A stretch of 64,000 nucleotides of DNA from positions 111,305-175,304 of the forward strand of contig NZ_MUYM01000043.1 of NCBI RefSeq assembly GCF_002150765.1. Reading direction: 5' to 3'. The notes below the pieces were generated by a model, which ran no database searches, was not told where the DNA came from, and saw only the letters and a program-made list of their open reading frames with translations. Positions 8,123 through 15,578 of this stretch are shown one piece after another. Position numbers and translations under genes: made by a program. How positions within the stretch are numbered: the stretch's first letter is position 1; the number at the start of each line of letters is the position of its first letter. This DNA is from Lentzea kentuckyensis (GTDB lineage Bacteria > Actinomycetota > Actinomycetes > Mycobacteriales > Pseudonocardiaceae).

Positions 8123-10198
8123 ATGCGGTTGATCAGAGTGCTCGCCGTCCTCGCGCTCGTCGCCGGATCGGTGCCGGGAACGGCCGTCGCGAGCGCCTCC
8201 CGGTTCGAGGTGGCTCCGATCGACCCCCAGCGCTGGCAGAACCAGTACGACATGACGTGGGCGGACTGGACGGACATCCCCGGCACCAGGTGGAACGACC
8301 CGCTCGCCAGGCCGACTCAGCGCGGCCTGCGGATCGCCCTGGTCGCCGTCGACTTCCCCGACCAGTCGTTCGTGATCACGCAGCCGCGCGGCAGCGATCC
8401 GTTCGGCAACCCGCAGATCGACCCGATCCCGCGGTCGGACGTGCCGCGTTTCTACCGCGACTACTACACGATCCCCAACCAGTACAACCACGGCCGCACG
8501 ATCCACGAGTACTGGATGGAACAGAGCCGAGGCCGGCTCGGCGTCGGCCAGATGGACACCTTCGGCGCCTACCGGCTCCCCCGCTCGCTGTTCGAGTACG
8601 GCCTCAACGAGTGGGGCCAGACCGCGGCCTGCCCGAAAACCGCCGCCTGCAACGGAAACCTCGACAACGACGCGGACACGGCGTGGAAGGCCGACCTCGC
8701 CGCACGCGGAATCCCCTGCCCGGACAGCAAGTGCGGCTACGACGTCGTGCTGCGGGTCTACGCCGGTTACGACGAGACCAGCATCTGGCAGGAGTTCGGC
8801 GAGATGAAGTTCGACCGCAAGGAGGACATCCCCGACGAGTGGGGCCCGCCCGCGTCGGTCGACCCGGACAACACGATGCCCAACTGGGCTCCCACCCGTT
8901 ACGTCGAGTGGACCTCCTGGCGGGCCGCGGCGCAGCAGTGGGGACTGTCGTCGATCCGGCAGGCGGAGAGCTCGGGAACCATCACCCACGAGATGGCCCA
9001 CTACTTCTTCAACATCGGCGACAACAACAACAATCCGTTCTCCGACCGGCAGAACCCTCCCGGTCCGTTCCACCGGGCGGGCTCCGCGCCGTGGGACATG
9101 ATGGACCGCGGCTCGTTCAACGGTCCTGGTGGCCACCACATGCGCTGGGTCATCCCGCCGAACATGGGCGGCTGGGCACCCGCTGGACTGATGCTGCGCA
9201 ACAGGATCCACGCCGGCATCGTGCCGGCGGGCAACGTCCTGGACCTCAGCCGCGAAGCCCTCGCCCGCACCGGACTCGTCGCCGACACCGTCACCGCCCG
9301 CGCCGTCGATCCCGGTCCCGGCAGGACGTCCGGCATCAAGGTCCGCCTCGACGGCGCGGGCCGGCCCGACCGCACGCCGGACTGCGACCCCGGCACCGAC
9401 CCGTTCTGCCACGGCAACACCGGCTGGGACCACTACACGCTCGAAGTCGTCGGCCGGATGGGGTTCGACTCGTTCACCCCGGACAACGGCGTCGTCATCG
9501 CCAAGAACAAGACCGGCGAGGGCAACACGTGCGGCTACAACTGCTTCAACTGGGTGGTCGACGCCAACCCGCGCGACATCGGACTCGTCGACTTCCGCCG
9601 CCCGGACGGCACCGCCGTCATGGCGTCCGTCGCCGACCACCGGCAGCTCAACGACGCGGCCTTCCACGCGGGCCTGAACTCCGGCTCCGCCTACGAGTGG
9701 GTCGACCGGGCGAACCGGCTGCACTTCTCCGTCATCGGCGTCCAGCGCGACAGCCGCGGCGTCCTCTCGTACACCCTCGCGGTGCGGTCGCTCGACGGCT
9801 CCGGCCCGCAACGCCGCAACGTCCGGCTGGGCCCGCCGGCGGTGAGCGGCCTGCAGCCCGGCCAGGCGGCGAAGTGCTCGTTCCCCCTCACCAACACCGG
9901 CCAGGCCGCCACGAACACCGGCGGTCACCCGAGTCCGGGCGCGGCGTCCAAACTGGACAACGACGTCTACCGGCTCTCGGTGTCGTCCAGCGGCCAGGGC
10001 TGGACCGCGCGATTGGACAACGCGCTGACCACCGCGGCGGCCGGGCGGACCGTCGCCGTTCCGGTCTACGTCCTGCGGACTCCTGGCGCCGCGCGCTACA
10101 CCACGGTGACGCTGACCGCCAGGTCCGAAAGCGATCCCACCGTCACCCGTTCCCTCAGCTGCAAGGTGAGTGCCAGTGATGCTGAATCCGTCGGGTGA
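8123..10198 (+). CDS. Secreted M6-like zinc metallopeptidase
   Basis: A 691-aa secreted protein with signal peptide (about residues 1-25, cleavage near AVASA). The zinc motif HEMAH is at residues 289-293 ('ITHEMAHYFFN'), followed by Met-turn-like 'PWDMMDRGSFNGPGG', the arrangement of immune-inhibitor-A/M6-like peptidases. Residues about 590-690 form a beta-sandwich resembling NEW3/CARDB ('PGQAAKCSFPLTNTGQAATN'). It probably degrades extracellular protein, perhaps the protein part of arabinogalactan proteins given its neighbours; the substrate link is inference. The start at 8123 follows AAGGAG. Confidence 0.82.
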   Translation: MRLIRVLAVLALVAGSVPGTAVASASRFEVAPIDPQRWQNQYDMTWADWTDIPGTRWNDPLARPTQRGLRIALVAVDFPDQSFVITQPRGSDPFGNPQIDPIPRSDVPRFYRDYYTIPNQYNHGRTIHEYWMEQSRGRLGVGQMDTFGAYRLPRSLFEYGLNEWGQTAACPKTAACNGNLDNDADTAWKADLAARGIPCPDSKCGYDVVLRVYAGYDETSIWQEFGEMKFDRKEDIPDEWGPPASVDPDNTMPNWAPTRYVEWTSWRAAAQQWGLSSIRQAESSGTITHEMAHYFFNIGDNNNNPFSDRQNPPGPFHRAGSAPWDMMDRGSFNGPGGHHMRWVIPPNMGGWAPAGLMLRNRIHAGIVPAGNVLDLSREALARTGLVADTVTARAVDPGPGRTSGIKVRLDGAGRPDRTPDCDPGTDPFCHGNTGWDHYTLEVVGRMGFDSFTPDNGVVIAKNKTGEGNTCGYNCFNWVVDANPRDIGLVDFRRPDGTAVMASVADHRQLNDAAFHAGLNSGSAYEWVDRANRLHFSVIGVQRDSRGVLSYTLAVRSLDGSGPQRRNVRLGPPAVSGLQPGQAAKCSFPLTNTGQAATNTGGHPSPGAASKLDNDVYRLSVSSSGQGWTARLDNALTTAAAGRTVAVPVYVLRTPGAARYTTVTLTARSESDPTVTRSLSCKVSASDAESVG

Positions 10199-10211
10199 AT
10201 CCGGAACGCAC

Positions 10212-10640
10212 ATGGACGAGGGCACGAACATCGTGATGATCAACTCGGCCGGGGAGGTGCTGCTGTACCTCCGTGACGACAAACCGACCATCAAGTTCCC
10301 GAACACGTGGTGCCTGCCGGGCGGCTACGTCGAGGAAGGCGAGCAGCCGCACGAGTGCATCAGGCGCGAGATCGACGAGGAGATGGGCGTGGTGCTCGAC
10401 GAGCAGGCGGTGCGTCCCCTGGTCGCCGCCACCCGCTCGTACGGGATCGAGCACACCTTCTGGACCGAGATCGACCTGGACCTCGGCCGGGTCGTGCTCA
10501 CCGAGGGACAACGCCTGAAGTGGTTCACCAGGGCCGAGGTCGGCGCGCACGAACTGGGCTACGAGGACAACGCGATCCTCGCGGACTTCTTCGAGCGCCG
10601 GGACCGCGGCGACCTGGTGCCGGCCGGGACGCCGCGCTGA
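10212..10640 (+). CDS. NUDIX hydrolase
   Basis: A 142-aa NUDIX-fold protein that should hydrolyse a nucleoside diphosphate linked to another moiety. The NUDIX box is intact: 'GGYVEEGEQPHECIRREIDE' continuing into EMGV (pattern GX5EX7REUXEEXGU). The start is uncertain. ATG 10212 begins just before the first strand ('MDEGTNIVMINSAGE'); ATG 10179 and GTG 10170 would overlap the peptidase gene, with a possible AGGTGAG upstream. The substrate cannot be told from sequence. Confidence 0.85.
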   Translation: MDEGTNIVMINSAGEVLLYLRDDKPTIKFPNTWCLPGGYVEEGEQPHECIRREIDEEMGVVLDEQAVRPLVAATRSYGIEHTFWTEIDLDLGRVVLTEGQRLKWFTRAEVGAHELGYEDNAILADFFERRDRGDLVPAGTPR

Positions 10641-10689
10641 CATGAGCGTGACCGACTTCGTCGACCACCGGCCGTGAGCGGGTGAGCCG

Positions 10690-11601
10690 TTACTCCACCG
10701 AGCACTGCGCGCCGTTGAAGGTGAACGAGGAAGGCTTCGCGCCGGGCCCCCACGCGTTGGCGTTGAAGCCGATCACCACCGATCCGCCGGGTGCGATCTG
10801 CGGGTTGTAGTCGGCGTTCAGGGCGTTGACCGTCGCGCCGGACTGCCGTGCCGTGGCGTTCCACATCTCCCGGACCACCTCGCCGCCGGCGAAGTTCCAG
10901 CGCAACGCCCAGCCGTTCGTGGCCTTCGTGCTGGTGTTGCGCACGGTGACGTTCGCCTGGAAGCCGCCCTGCCACTGCCCCGTGACCTGGTAGGAGACCG
11001 CGCACGGCTTGCTGGGCGCCGGCGTGGTGGTCGTCGGTGCCGGGGCCGGTGGCTGCTGCGGCGGCGGAGCGGCACCGGGAGTTGTCGTCGTCGGGGCCGG
11101 CGCGGGCTTCGAGGTGTCGGAGCCGTCGCACGGCGCGCCCCACAGGCCCCGCTTGGCCGCGGAGGCCTCGGACTGGGCGGCGATCAGCGGCCCGCCGTCG
11201 ACGCCTTCCGGCCGCATCGCGCCCTCTTGCACGGCCAGCACCGCGTAGTCCGTGCCGTCCTCGAGCTCCAGGGTGATCTCGCCGGGCGCGAGGCCGGAGA
11301 ACCGGACCGAGCTGGCCAGCAGCGTCTTCCGCGCGAACGCCAGCGCGGCCTCCGACCAGCAGGGCGCGGGCGCGGCCAGCGACGCGACGCGGACCCTCGA
11401 CCCGTCGGCCAGCTCGATCGTGCGGCCGTCGATCACGTCGCGCACGACGGTGATCACGTTCTGCGGTGGCACCACCTCGCTGATCAGCGAGGGCGGTTTC
11501 ACCGGGGTTCGAGTGGACGGTGGCGCGTCCGGCGGGTCAGCCGAGCAGGCTCCGCTGAGCAGAACCAACATCACCACAAGGTGCTTGCGCGCCACCGTCA
11601 C
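10690..11601 (-). CDS. Lipoprotein: degenerate SNase-like domain + CBM2
   Basis: A 303-aa lipoprotein (signal ending LLSGAC, Cys about 19). Residues about 48-165 resemble the staphylococcal-nuclease fold ('VVRDVIDGRTIELADGSRVR'), but the catalytic pattern is lost: DGDT reads DGRT, and the GIDAPE box reads SLAAPA, removing the Asp and Glu. A Pro/Thr linker (about 165-205) leads to a family-2 carbohydrate-binding module with 'YQVTGQWQGGFQANVTVRNT' and two terminal cysteines. It may bind polysaccharide at the cell surface and is probably not a nuclease. The GTG start at 11601 is 6 nt from the upstream GH30 stop, so co-transcription with GH30 is likely. Confidence 0.78.
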   Translation of the reverse strand: MTVARKHLVVMLVLLSGACSADPPDAPPSTRTPVKPPSLISEVVPPQNVITVVRDVIDGRTIELADGSRVRVASLAAPAPCWSEAALAFARKTLLASSVRFSGLAPGEITLELEDGTDYAVLAVQEGAMRPEGVDGGPLIAAQSEASAAKRGLWGAPCDGSDTSKPAPAPTTTTPGAAPPPQQPPAPAPTTTTPAPSKPCAVSYQVTGQWQGGFQANVTVRNTSTKATNGWALRWNFAGGEVVREMWNATARQSGATVNALNADYNPQIAPGGSVVIGFNANAWGPGAKPSSFTFNGAQCSVE

Positions 11602-11607
11602 TCCCGA

Positions 11608-13596
11608 CTATCTACCTGAAACCGAAACCGCGGTCCAGCGCTGGTTCGCACCGGAAGTCGCGTGGTACAAACCGATTCGTGCGCCGTCTTCACGCGATTC
11701 GCCGACCACGTCGAGCAACGCTCCACTGGCGACGTTGACGAACGTCCAGCTGCCGTCCCCGGTGGACGACAGCACCCACCTGGCTGCTGGACTGTCGGTG
11801 GAGATCAGCGTCGCGTTACCGTCCACCGCGGCGATCCGCTGCCCGGTGGCGGTGTTGACCACGGCGAACTGCACGTCGTTGCCGTAACCGCCGGTCTTGC
11901 GCTCCAGCCGCCACACCTGGTTCTTCGCCTGGGCGTCGGTCGTGCGCTGCACCAGCGAGGTGCCGGACGGGGCGAGGGACTTGTCGCTCTGCGCACCGGT
12001 CAGCCGGTAGGTGCCGTTCAGCGCCTCCGAGCGGTTCATGCCGCTCACCCCGGTCACGTCGAACGTGACCACGGACTTCGCGGGCACGGAGAGCGTGGCC
12101 TTGCGGTCCTTCACCTTCACCGGGGCGCCCTTGACCAGCGCGCCGAACATGTCCGTCACGATCGGGCGCACCGAGGCGTTCGGCCGCACCGACCCGAACG
12201 CGGAGAGGTCCAGCGTCACGGCCTGCGGCTGCTCGGACTGGTTCAGGTGCACCACGGACTTCAGCTCGGTGTTGCGCACCGCCGCCACGTCCGTCTTGGT
12301 GTTGACCTTGATCATCCGGTCGCCCGGCTTGACGTAGTGGGTGAAGTTCCGCAGCGTGTGGAACTTCGAGTTGACCCGTGCGGGGCAGGTCGCGAGCGTG
12401 TCCTGCGGGCCGCAGTTGAACGGGATCTGGACGACGCCCCAGTTCATGCCGGCCGGCGTCTCGCCGCCGGGCTTCATGTTGTCGTAGTCCTCGATCGCCT
12501 GCCACAGCAGCCAGGCGCGCGGTTCGAGCTCACGCAGGTCGTCGATGACCCGTGCGGCGATGCCCAGCCCGGAGTCCATGGCGGTGAAGTTCTGCGAGTT
12601 GCCCCACGAACCGTCTACTTCGCTCATCCACAGTGGCTTGTCCGCGGCCTTGGCGATGTCCCGGGCGGACGTGCGGCGGTCCTGGCCGTAGGTGTGCACG
12701 TTCAACTGGCCGACCTGCGCGCGGGCCTCGGCCGAGTAGCCGGCCCAGTCGTCGGCGAAGATGCCGGGGTTGGTCTCGTCCGGAGCGGACACCGCCGCCT
12801 TCAACCGCTTGGCGCGCAACGCCTCCGCCAGTGCCGGCACGAGCTTCGCCTGCAGCGCCGGGCTCACGTGTGCGCCCTCCTGGCGGCCTCCCGTCGGGAC
12901 GCCGTCGGGGCCGAGCGTGGTCTTCCAGTACGGGGTGTTGGGCTCGTTGAGCCCGTCGACCGTCGCGAACTTGATGCCGTGGGAGCGCTCCAGCTCGGCG
13001 GTGGCCTGCGCGAGATACGCCGCGAAGTCCTTCACGCGGTCCTCGCGCAGCTGGTCCGCGTTCGGGTCGAAACCACCGGACACGTAACCGCTGACGGTCT
13101 GGAACCACGGCGGGGAGTTGCTGAACGCCTCCCACTTGGTGACCTGGGACTTGATCCGGTCGACCCACCAGCGCTGGTTCGGGTCCGCCTTGGCGTCGAA
13201 GAACCGGGGATCGCCGGGCTTCCACCAGTCGGTGTCCGTGCGCTTCGTGCCCGCCGGTGCCTTCCACCAGCCGGGCACGGCCGCGCCGGCGCGCAGGTAC
13301 TGCGGCACGTCCGGCGCGTTGCCGCCGCCGATGTTGTAGCGGGCGATGTTGAGGTTCAGCCCGTCCTCTCCGAACAGCAGCTCCGCGAGCTGGTTGCGGA
13401 TCTCGTCGGGGTAGCCGCCGGTGGCGTTGGCGAACCACACCAGGCTCGTGCCCCAGCCCTGGAACGGTTCTTGCTGATAGGTCGGATCCGGCCGCACGGT
13501 CACGGACTCCACAGCGGCGGCGGCAGGGACGCCTCCGAAGACCACTGTGGACAGCGTGAGCGCCGAAGCGGCGAGAAAGGCAGGGAATCTGGTCAT
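11608..13596 (-). CDS. Secreted GH30-type endo-beta-1,6-galactanase with ricin-B lectin domain
   Basis: A 662-aa exported hydrolase (signal peptide to about residue 28, 'PAAAA'). The TIM-barrel carries the acid/base in 'DGLNEPNTPYW' (E218) and the nucleophile in 'WMSEVDGSWG' (E326), with the GH30 'FQGWGTSLVWFA' start. The beta-1,6-galactanase subtype is inferred from the overall motif pattern and the arabinogalactan context. Residues about 525-660 form a beta-trefoil ricin-B/CBM13 module ('GTYRLTGAQSDKSLAP' ... 'NQRWTAV'). The ATG has GGAG 6 nt upstream. A LacI-type operator at 13619-13632 overlaps the predicted -10. Confidence 0.86.
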   Translation of the reverse strand: MTRFPAFLAASALTLSTVVFGGVPAAAAVESVTVRPDPTYQQEPFQGWGTSLVWFANATGGYPDEIRNQLAELLFGEDGLNLNIARYNIGGGNAPDVPQYLRAGAAVPGWWKAPAGTKRTDTDWWKPGDPRFFDAKADPNQRWWVDRIKSQVTKWEAFSNSPPWFQTVSGYVSGGFDPNADQLREDRVKDFAAYLAQATAELERSHGIKFATVDGLNEPNTPYWKTTLGPDGVPTGGRQEGAHVSPALQAKLVPALAEALRAKRLKAAVSAPDETNPGIFADDWAGYSAEARAQVGQLNVHTYGQDRRTSARDIAKAADKPLWMSEVDGSWGNSQNFTAMDSGLGIAARVIDDLRELEPRAWLLWQAIEDYDNMKPGGETPAGMNWGVVQIPFNCGPQDTLATCPARVNSKFHTLRNFTHYVKPGDRMIKVNTKTDVAAVRNTELKSVVHLNQSEQPQAVTLDLSAFGSVRPNASVRPIVTDMFGALVKGAPVKVKDRKATLSVPAKSVVTFDVTGVSGMNRSEALNGTYRLTGAQSDKSLAPSGTSLVQRTTDAQAKNQVWRLERKTGGYGNDVQFAVVNTATGQRIAAVDGNATLISTDSPAARWVLSSTGDGSWTFVNVASGALLDVVGESREDGARIGLYHATSGANQRWTAVSVSGR

Positions 13597-13618
13597 CGGT
13601 TCTCCGTTGAACGGGCGA

Positions 13619-13632
13619 TGTTCACGCTAACA
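13619..13632. promoter_or_regulatory. LacI-type operator, site 1 (GH30)
   Basis: TGTTCACGCTAACA, matching the window-wide consensus TGTKAGCGNTMACA at most positions including the central CG. It sits 23 nt upstream of the GH30 start and overlaps the downstream edge of the predicted -10. Confidence 0.65.
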
Positions 13633-13659
13633 ACTACCGAGGACCGTACAGTGCGTCAA
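13631..13659 (-). promoter_or_regulatory. Predicted promoter of GH30 gene
   Basis: TTGACG (13659-13654), 17-nt spacer, TAGTTG (13636-13631). The same TTGAC[GC] -35 recurs before araB, GH51 and the sugar-binding protein, each with an operator near the -10. Confidence 0.45.
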
Positions 13660-13695
13660 GGCCTGCCGAGCGGTGGCGCATCCGCTCGGCAGGCC
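13660..13695 (-). terminator. Terminator hairpin after the tandem-repeat gene
   Basis: A perfect 14-bp stem (13660-13673 with 13682-13695) and 8-nt loop, lying about 60 nt beyond the stop of the minus-strand repeat-protein gene and just upstream of the GH30 promoter, so it insulates the two units. Confidence 0.7.
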
Positions 13696-13753
13696 CCTGG
13701 GACGCTCACCCCCGAGGAGAGGCGGGCCCTGTTCTCTCTAACCCCGAGGAGAG

Positions 13754-14584
13754 TTACTTGAGCGAACAGGTGGCGAAACGTTCCAGTCCTTCCGGCTTGG
13801 CCGCAACCCGGCCGATCGCCGTCTCGATCCGGTTCAGCGCCGCGACCCGCTTGTCCTTCAACGGACCGAGAATCGCGTTCTGCACGAAGTTCGGGCCGCC
13901 CTGACCCGCCGACGTGCGCAACCGCTCGTTCGCCTCGGCCTGCTGCTTGCCGAGGTTCGCGAGCTCCCTGTCCACTTCAGCCTTGGCCTGAGCGGGCACG
14001 TTCTGCACGACGGGCAGCGGGCACTCGATCGTCTTCCCCGACGCCGACGACCCGGTGCCGGAACCGTTGTTGTTGTTCCCGTTGTTGTTGCCGTTGTTGT
14101 TGCCGTTGTTGGCGTTGTTGTTGCCGTTGTTGCCAGATCCTTGCGCCGGCGCCGGGGCCACCGCGGGCGCCGTGCCGAGGCCACAGGGCGCGAACCTTTC
14201 CAAACCTTCAGGTTTGGCGGCGACACGGCCGATCGCCGTCTCGATCCGGTTCAGCGCCGCGACCCGCTTGTCCTTCAGCGGGCCGACGATCGCGTTCTGC
14301 ACGAAGTTCGGGCCGCCCTGACCCGCCGACGTGCGCAACCGGTTGTTCGCCTCGGCGATCTGCTTGTCCAGATTGGCCAGTTCACGCTGGACCTCGGCCT
14401 GGGCCTGCGCGGGCACCGCGGGTATGACGGGCGTCGGGCAGGCGATCGACTGACCAGCGCTGTTGTTGTTCTCCCCAGCAGCGAAGGCGGCGATCGCGGT
14501 GCCGACGGTCAACGTGGCGGCGACGGCGATCCCGGCGACGAGCACCCGCTTGCGCCGCTCCGGTTTTGCATGTGCTCTCGACAT
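13754..14584 (-). CDS. Secreted protein with two near-identical Cys-bounded domains and Asn/Gly linker
   Basis: A 276-aa protein I do not recognise. After a basic start and signal/anchor ('RRKRVLVAGIAVAATLTVGT'), two 86-residue units each begin C-P-x-P-V and end F-A-x-C. They are nearly identical through 'RLRTSAGQGGPNFVQNAI' and 'LNRIETAIGRVAAKPEGLER', and are helical in appearance. A low-complexity Asn/Gly linker joins them. One disulfide per unit is likely. The ATG at 14584 follows GAGGG; an in-frame ATG farther upstream lacks a site. A LacI-type operator lies upstream (14665-14678), placing it in the arabinose regulon. No enzymatic motif is seen; a surface binding or spacer role is possible. 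Confidence 0.75.
   Translation of the reverse strand: MSRAHAKPERRKRVLVAGIAVAATLTVGTAIAAFAAGENNNSAGQSIACPTPVIPAVPAQAQAEVQRELANLDKQIAEANNRLRTSAGQGGPNFVQNAIVGPLKDKRVAALNRIETAIGRVAAKPEGLERFAPCGLGTAPAVAPAPAQGSGNNGNNNANNGNNNGNNNGNNNNGSGTGSSASGKTIECPLPVVQNVPAQAKAEVDRELANLGKQQAEANERLRTSAGQGGPNFVQNAILGPLKDKRVAALNRIETAIGRVAAKPEGLERFATCSLK
13766..14023 (-). repeat. Tandem coding repeat, distal copy
   Basis: A 258-bp unit encoding the second Cys-to-Cys domain. It aligns to the copy at 14183-14440 at a constant offset of 417 bp, with long stretches identical at the nucleotide level, implying recent duplication or gene conversion. Confidence 0.85.
14183..14440 (-). repeat. Tandem coding repeat, proximal copy
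   Basis: A 258-bp unit encoding the first Cys-to-Cys domain, of the same length and phase as 13766-14023. The 159 bp between the copies encode the Asn/Gly linker, built largely from repeated gttgtt codon units on the plus strand. Confidence 0.85.
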
Positions 14585-14664
14585 GTTCGAACCCTCACGA
14601 ATCGGTGGACCAAATGTGCCGGCACAGCGGGATACGGACCGGGAAGGTCCAGGGTTCAACTACT

Positions 14665-14678
14665 TGTGAGCGTTCACA
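14665..14678. promoter_or_regulatory. LacI-type operator, site 2 (repeat protein / hydrolase)
   Basis: TGTGAGCGTTCACA, a near-palindrome matching TGTKAGCGNTMACA exactly. It lies between the divergent repeat-protein gene (start 14584) and alpha/beta-hydrolase gene (start 14742), so it could control both. Confidence 0.7.
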
Positions 14679-14741
14679 GCGGGTGGCATGCTGGCTGTCT
14701 CGTCACGCAGACCCGCACCTGCGCAGATTTTGGGGACAGCC

Positions 14742-15578
14742 ATGCCATCGGGGCACAGAGTCGTGCACGAACAACTTCGCCTGAGAGTCCAGGGCGTGAA
14801 CCTCGAAGTCGCCGCGGTCCGCCGCGGCGGTGACGACGAACCGATCGTGTTCCTGCACGGGTTCGGCACGAGCAAGGAGGACTTCACCGACATCACGCAG
14901 CGTCACGAGTTCACCGGGCGTGCTTTCCTCGCCTACGACGCACCGGGCTGCGGTGCCACGGAATGCGCCGATCTCCGGGCGATCGACGTGCCGTTCCTGG
15001 TGGACACGGCACGCGCGGTGCTCGAACGGGCCGGCATCGGCCGCTTCCACCTCGTCGGGCACTCGCTCGGCGGCCTCACGGCACTCCTGCTCGCCCACCG
15101 CGAACCGGGCAGGGTGCTCAGCTTCGTCAACATCAAGGGCACGCTCGCCCCCGAGGACTGCGCGCCGACCAGGCAAGCGCTTTCCCATCAGGAGCCCGGC
15201 GACCTCTTCGACCGGTTCGTCGCGAACCTGCGCCACGTGCCGGGCTACTCGAGCGGCCTGTACACGGCGAACTTGCCGCACAAGATCCGCCGCGGCGCCG
15301 TGCACGGCATCTTCCGCTCGGTGGTCGAGCTCGCCGACCACGGAAACCTGCTGCAGAAGTTCCTCGCACTCCCCTTCCCGAAGATGTACCTCTACGGCGA
15401 GGAGTGCGCGTCACTGTCCTATCTGCCGTCCCTGGACGCGAACGGGGTGGAGCTCGCGGAGATCCCGCACAGCGGGCACCTTCCGCTCTACTCCAACCCC
15501 GTCGCGACCTGGAAGCGAATCGCCGCCTTCTACGCGGGCGACCTGAGTCAGCGCATTCCCGCGGCCAGGCGGTGGTAG
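14742..15578 (+). CDS. Alpha/beta-fold hydrolase
   Basis: A 278-aa cytosolic alpha/beta hydrolase. The nucleophile elbow is GHSLGG (S108), the oxyanion region 'VFLHGFGTSKEDF', and the likely catalytic His is in 'IPHSGHLPLYSNP'. The ATG at 14742 follows GGGGAC. The 3' end overlaps the convergent araA gene by 31 bp (15548-15578). With the LacI-type operator upstream, it may hydrolyse an ester released during plant polysaccharide use. The substrate is unknown. Confidence 0.8.
   Translation: MPSGHRVVHEQLRLRVQGVNLEVAAVRRGGDDEPIVFLHGFGTSKEDFTDITQRHEFTGRAFLAYDAPGCGATECADLRAIDVPFLVDTARAVLERAGIGRFHLVGHSLGGLTALLLAHREPGRVLSFVNIKGTLAPEDCAPTRQALSHQEPGDLFDRFVANLRHVPGYSSGLYTANLPHKIRRGAVHGIFRSVVELADHGNLLQKFLALPFPKMYLYGEECASLSYLPSLDANGVELAEIPHSGHLPLYSNPVATWKRIAAFYAGDLSQRIPAARRW

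Noticed and set aside
8084..10306. A 740-codon minus-strand frame over the peptidase
   Set aside because: The opposite strand encodes signal peptide, HExxH and conserved domains; this frame has none.
14055..14135. Repeated gttgttgttcc units, considered as a CRISPR or microsatellite
   Set aside because: The units are in frame and encode the Asn/Gly linker of the repeat protein; there are no regular spacers.
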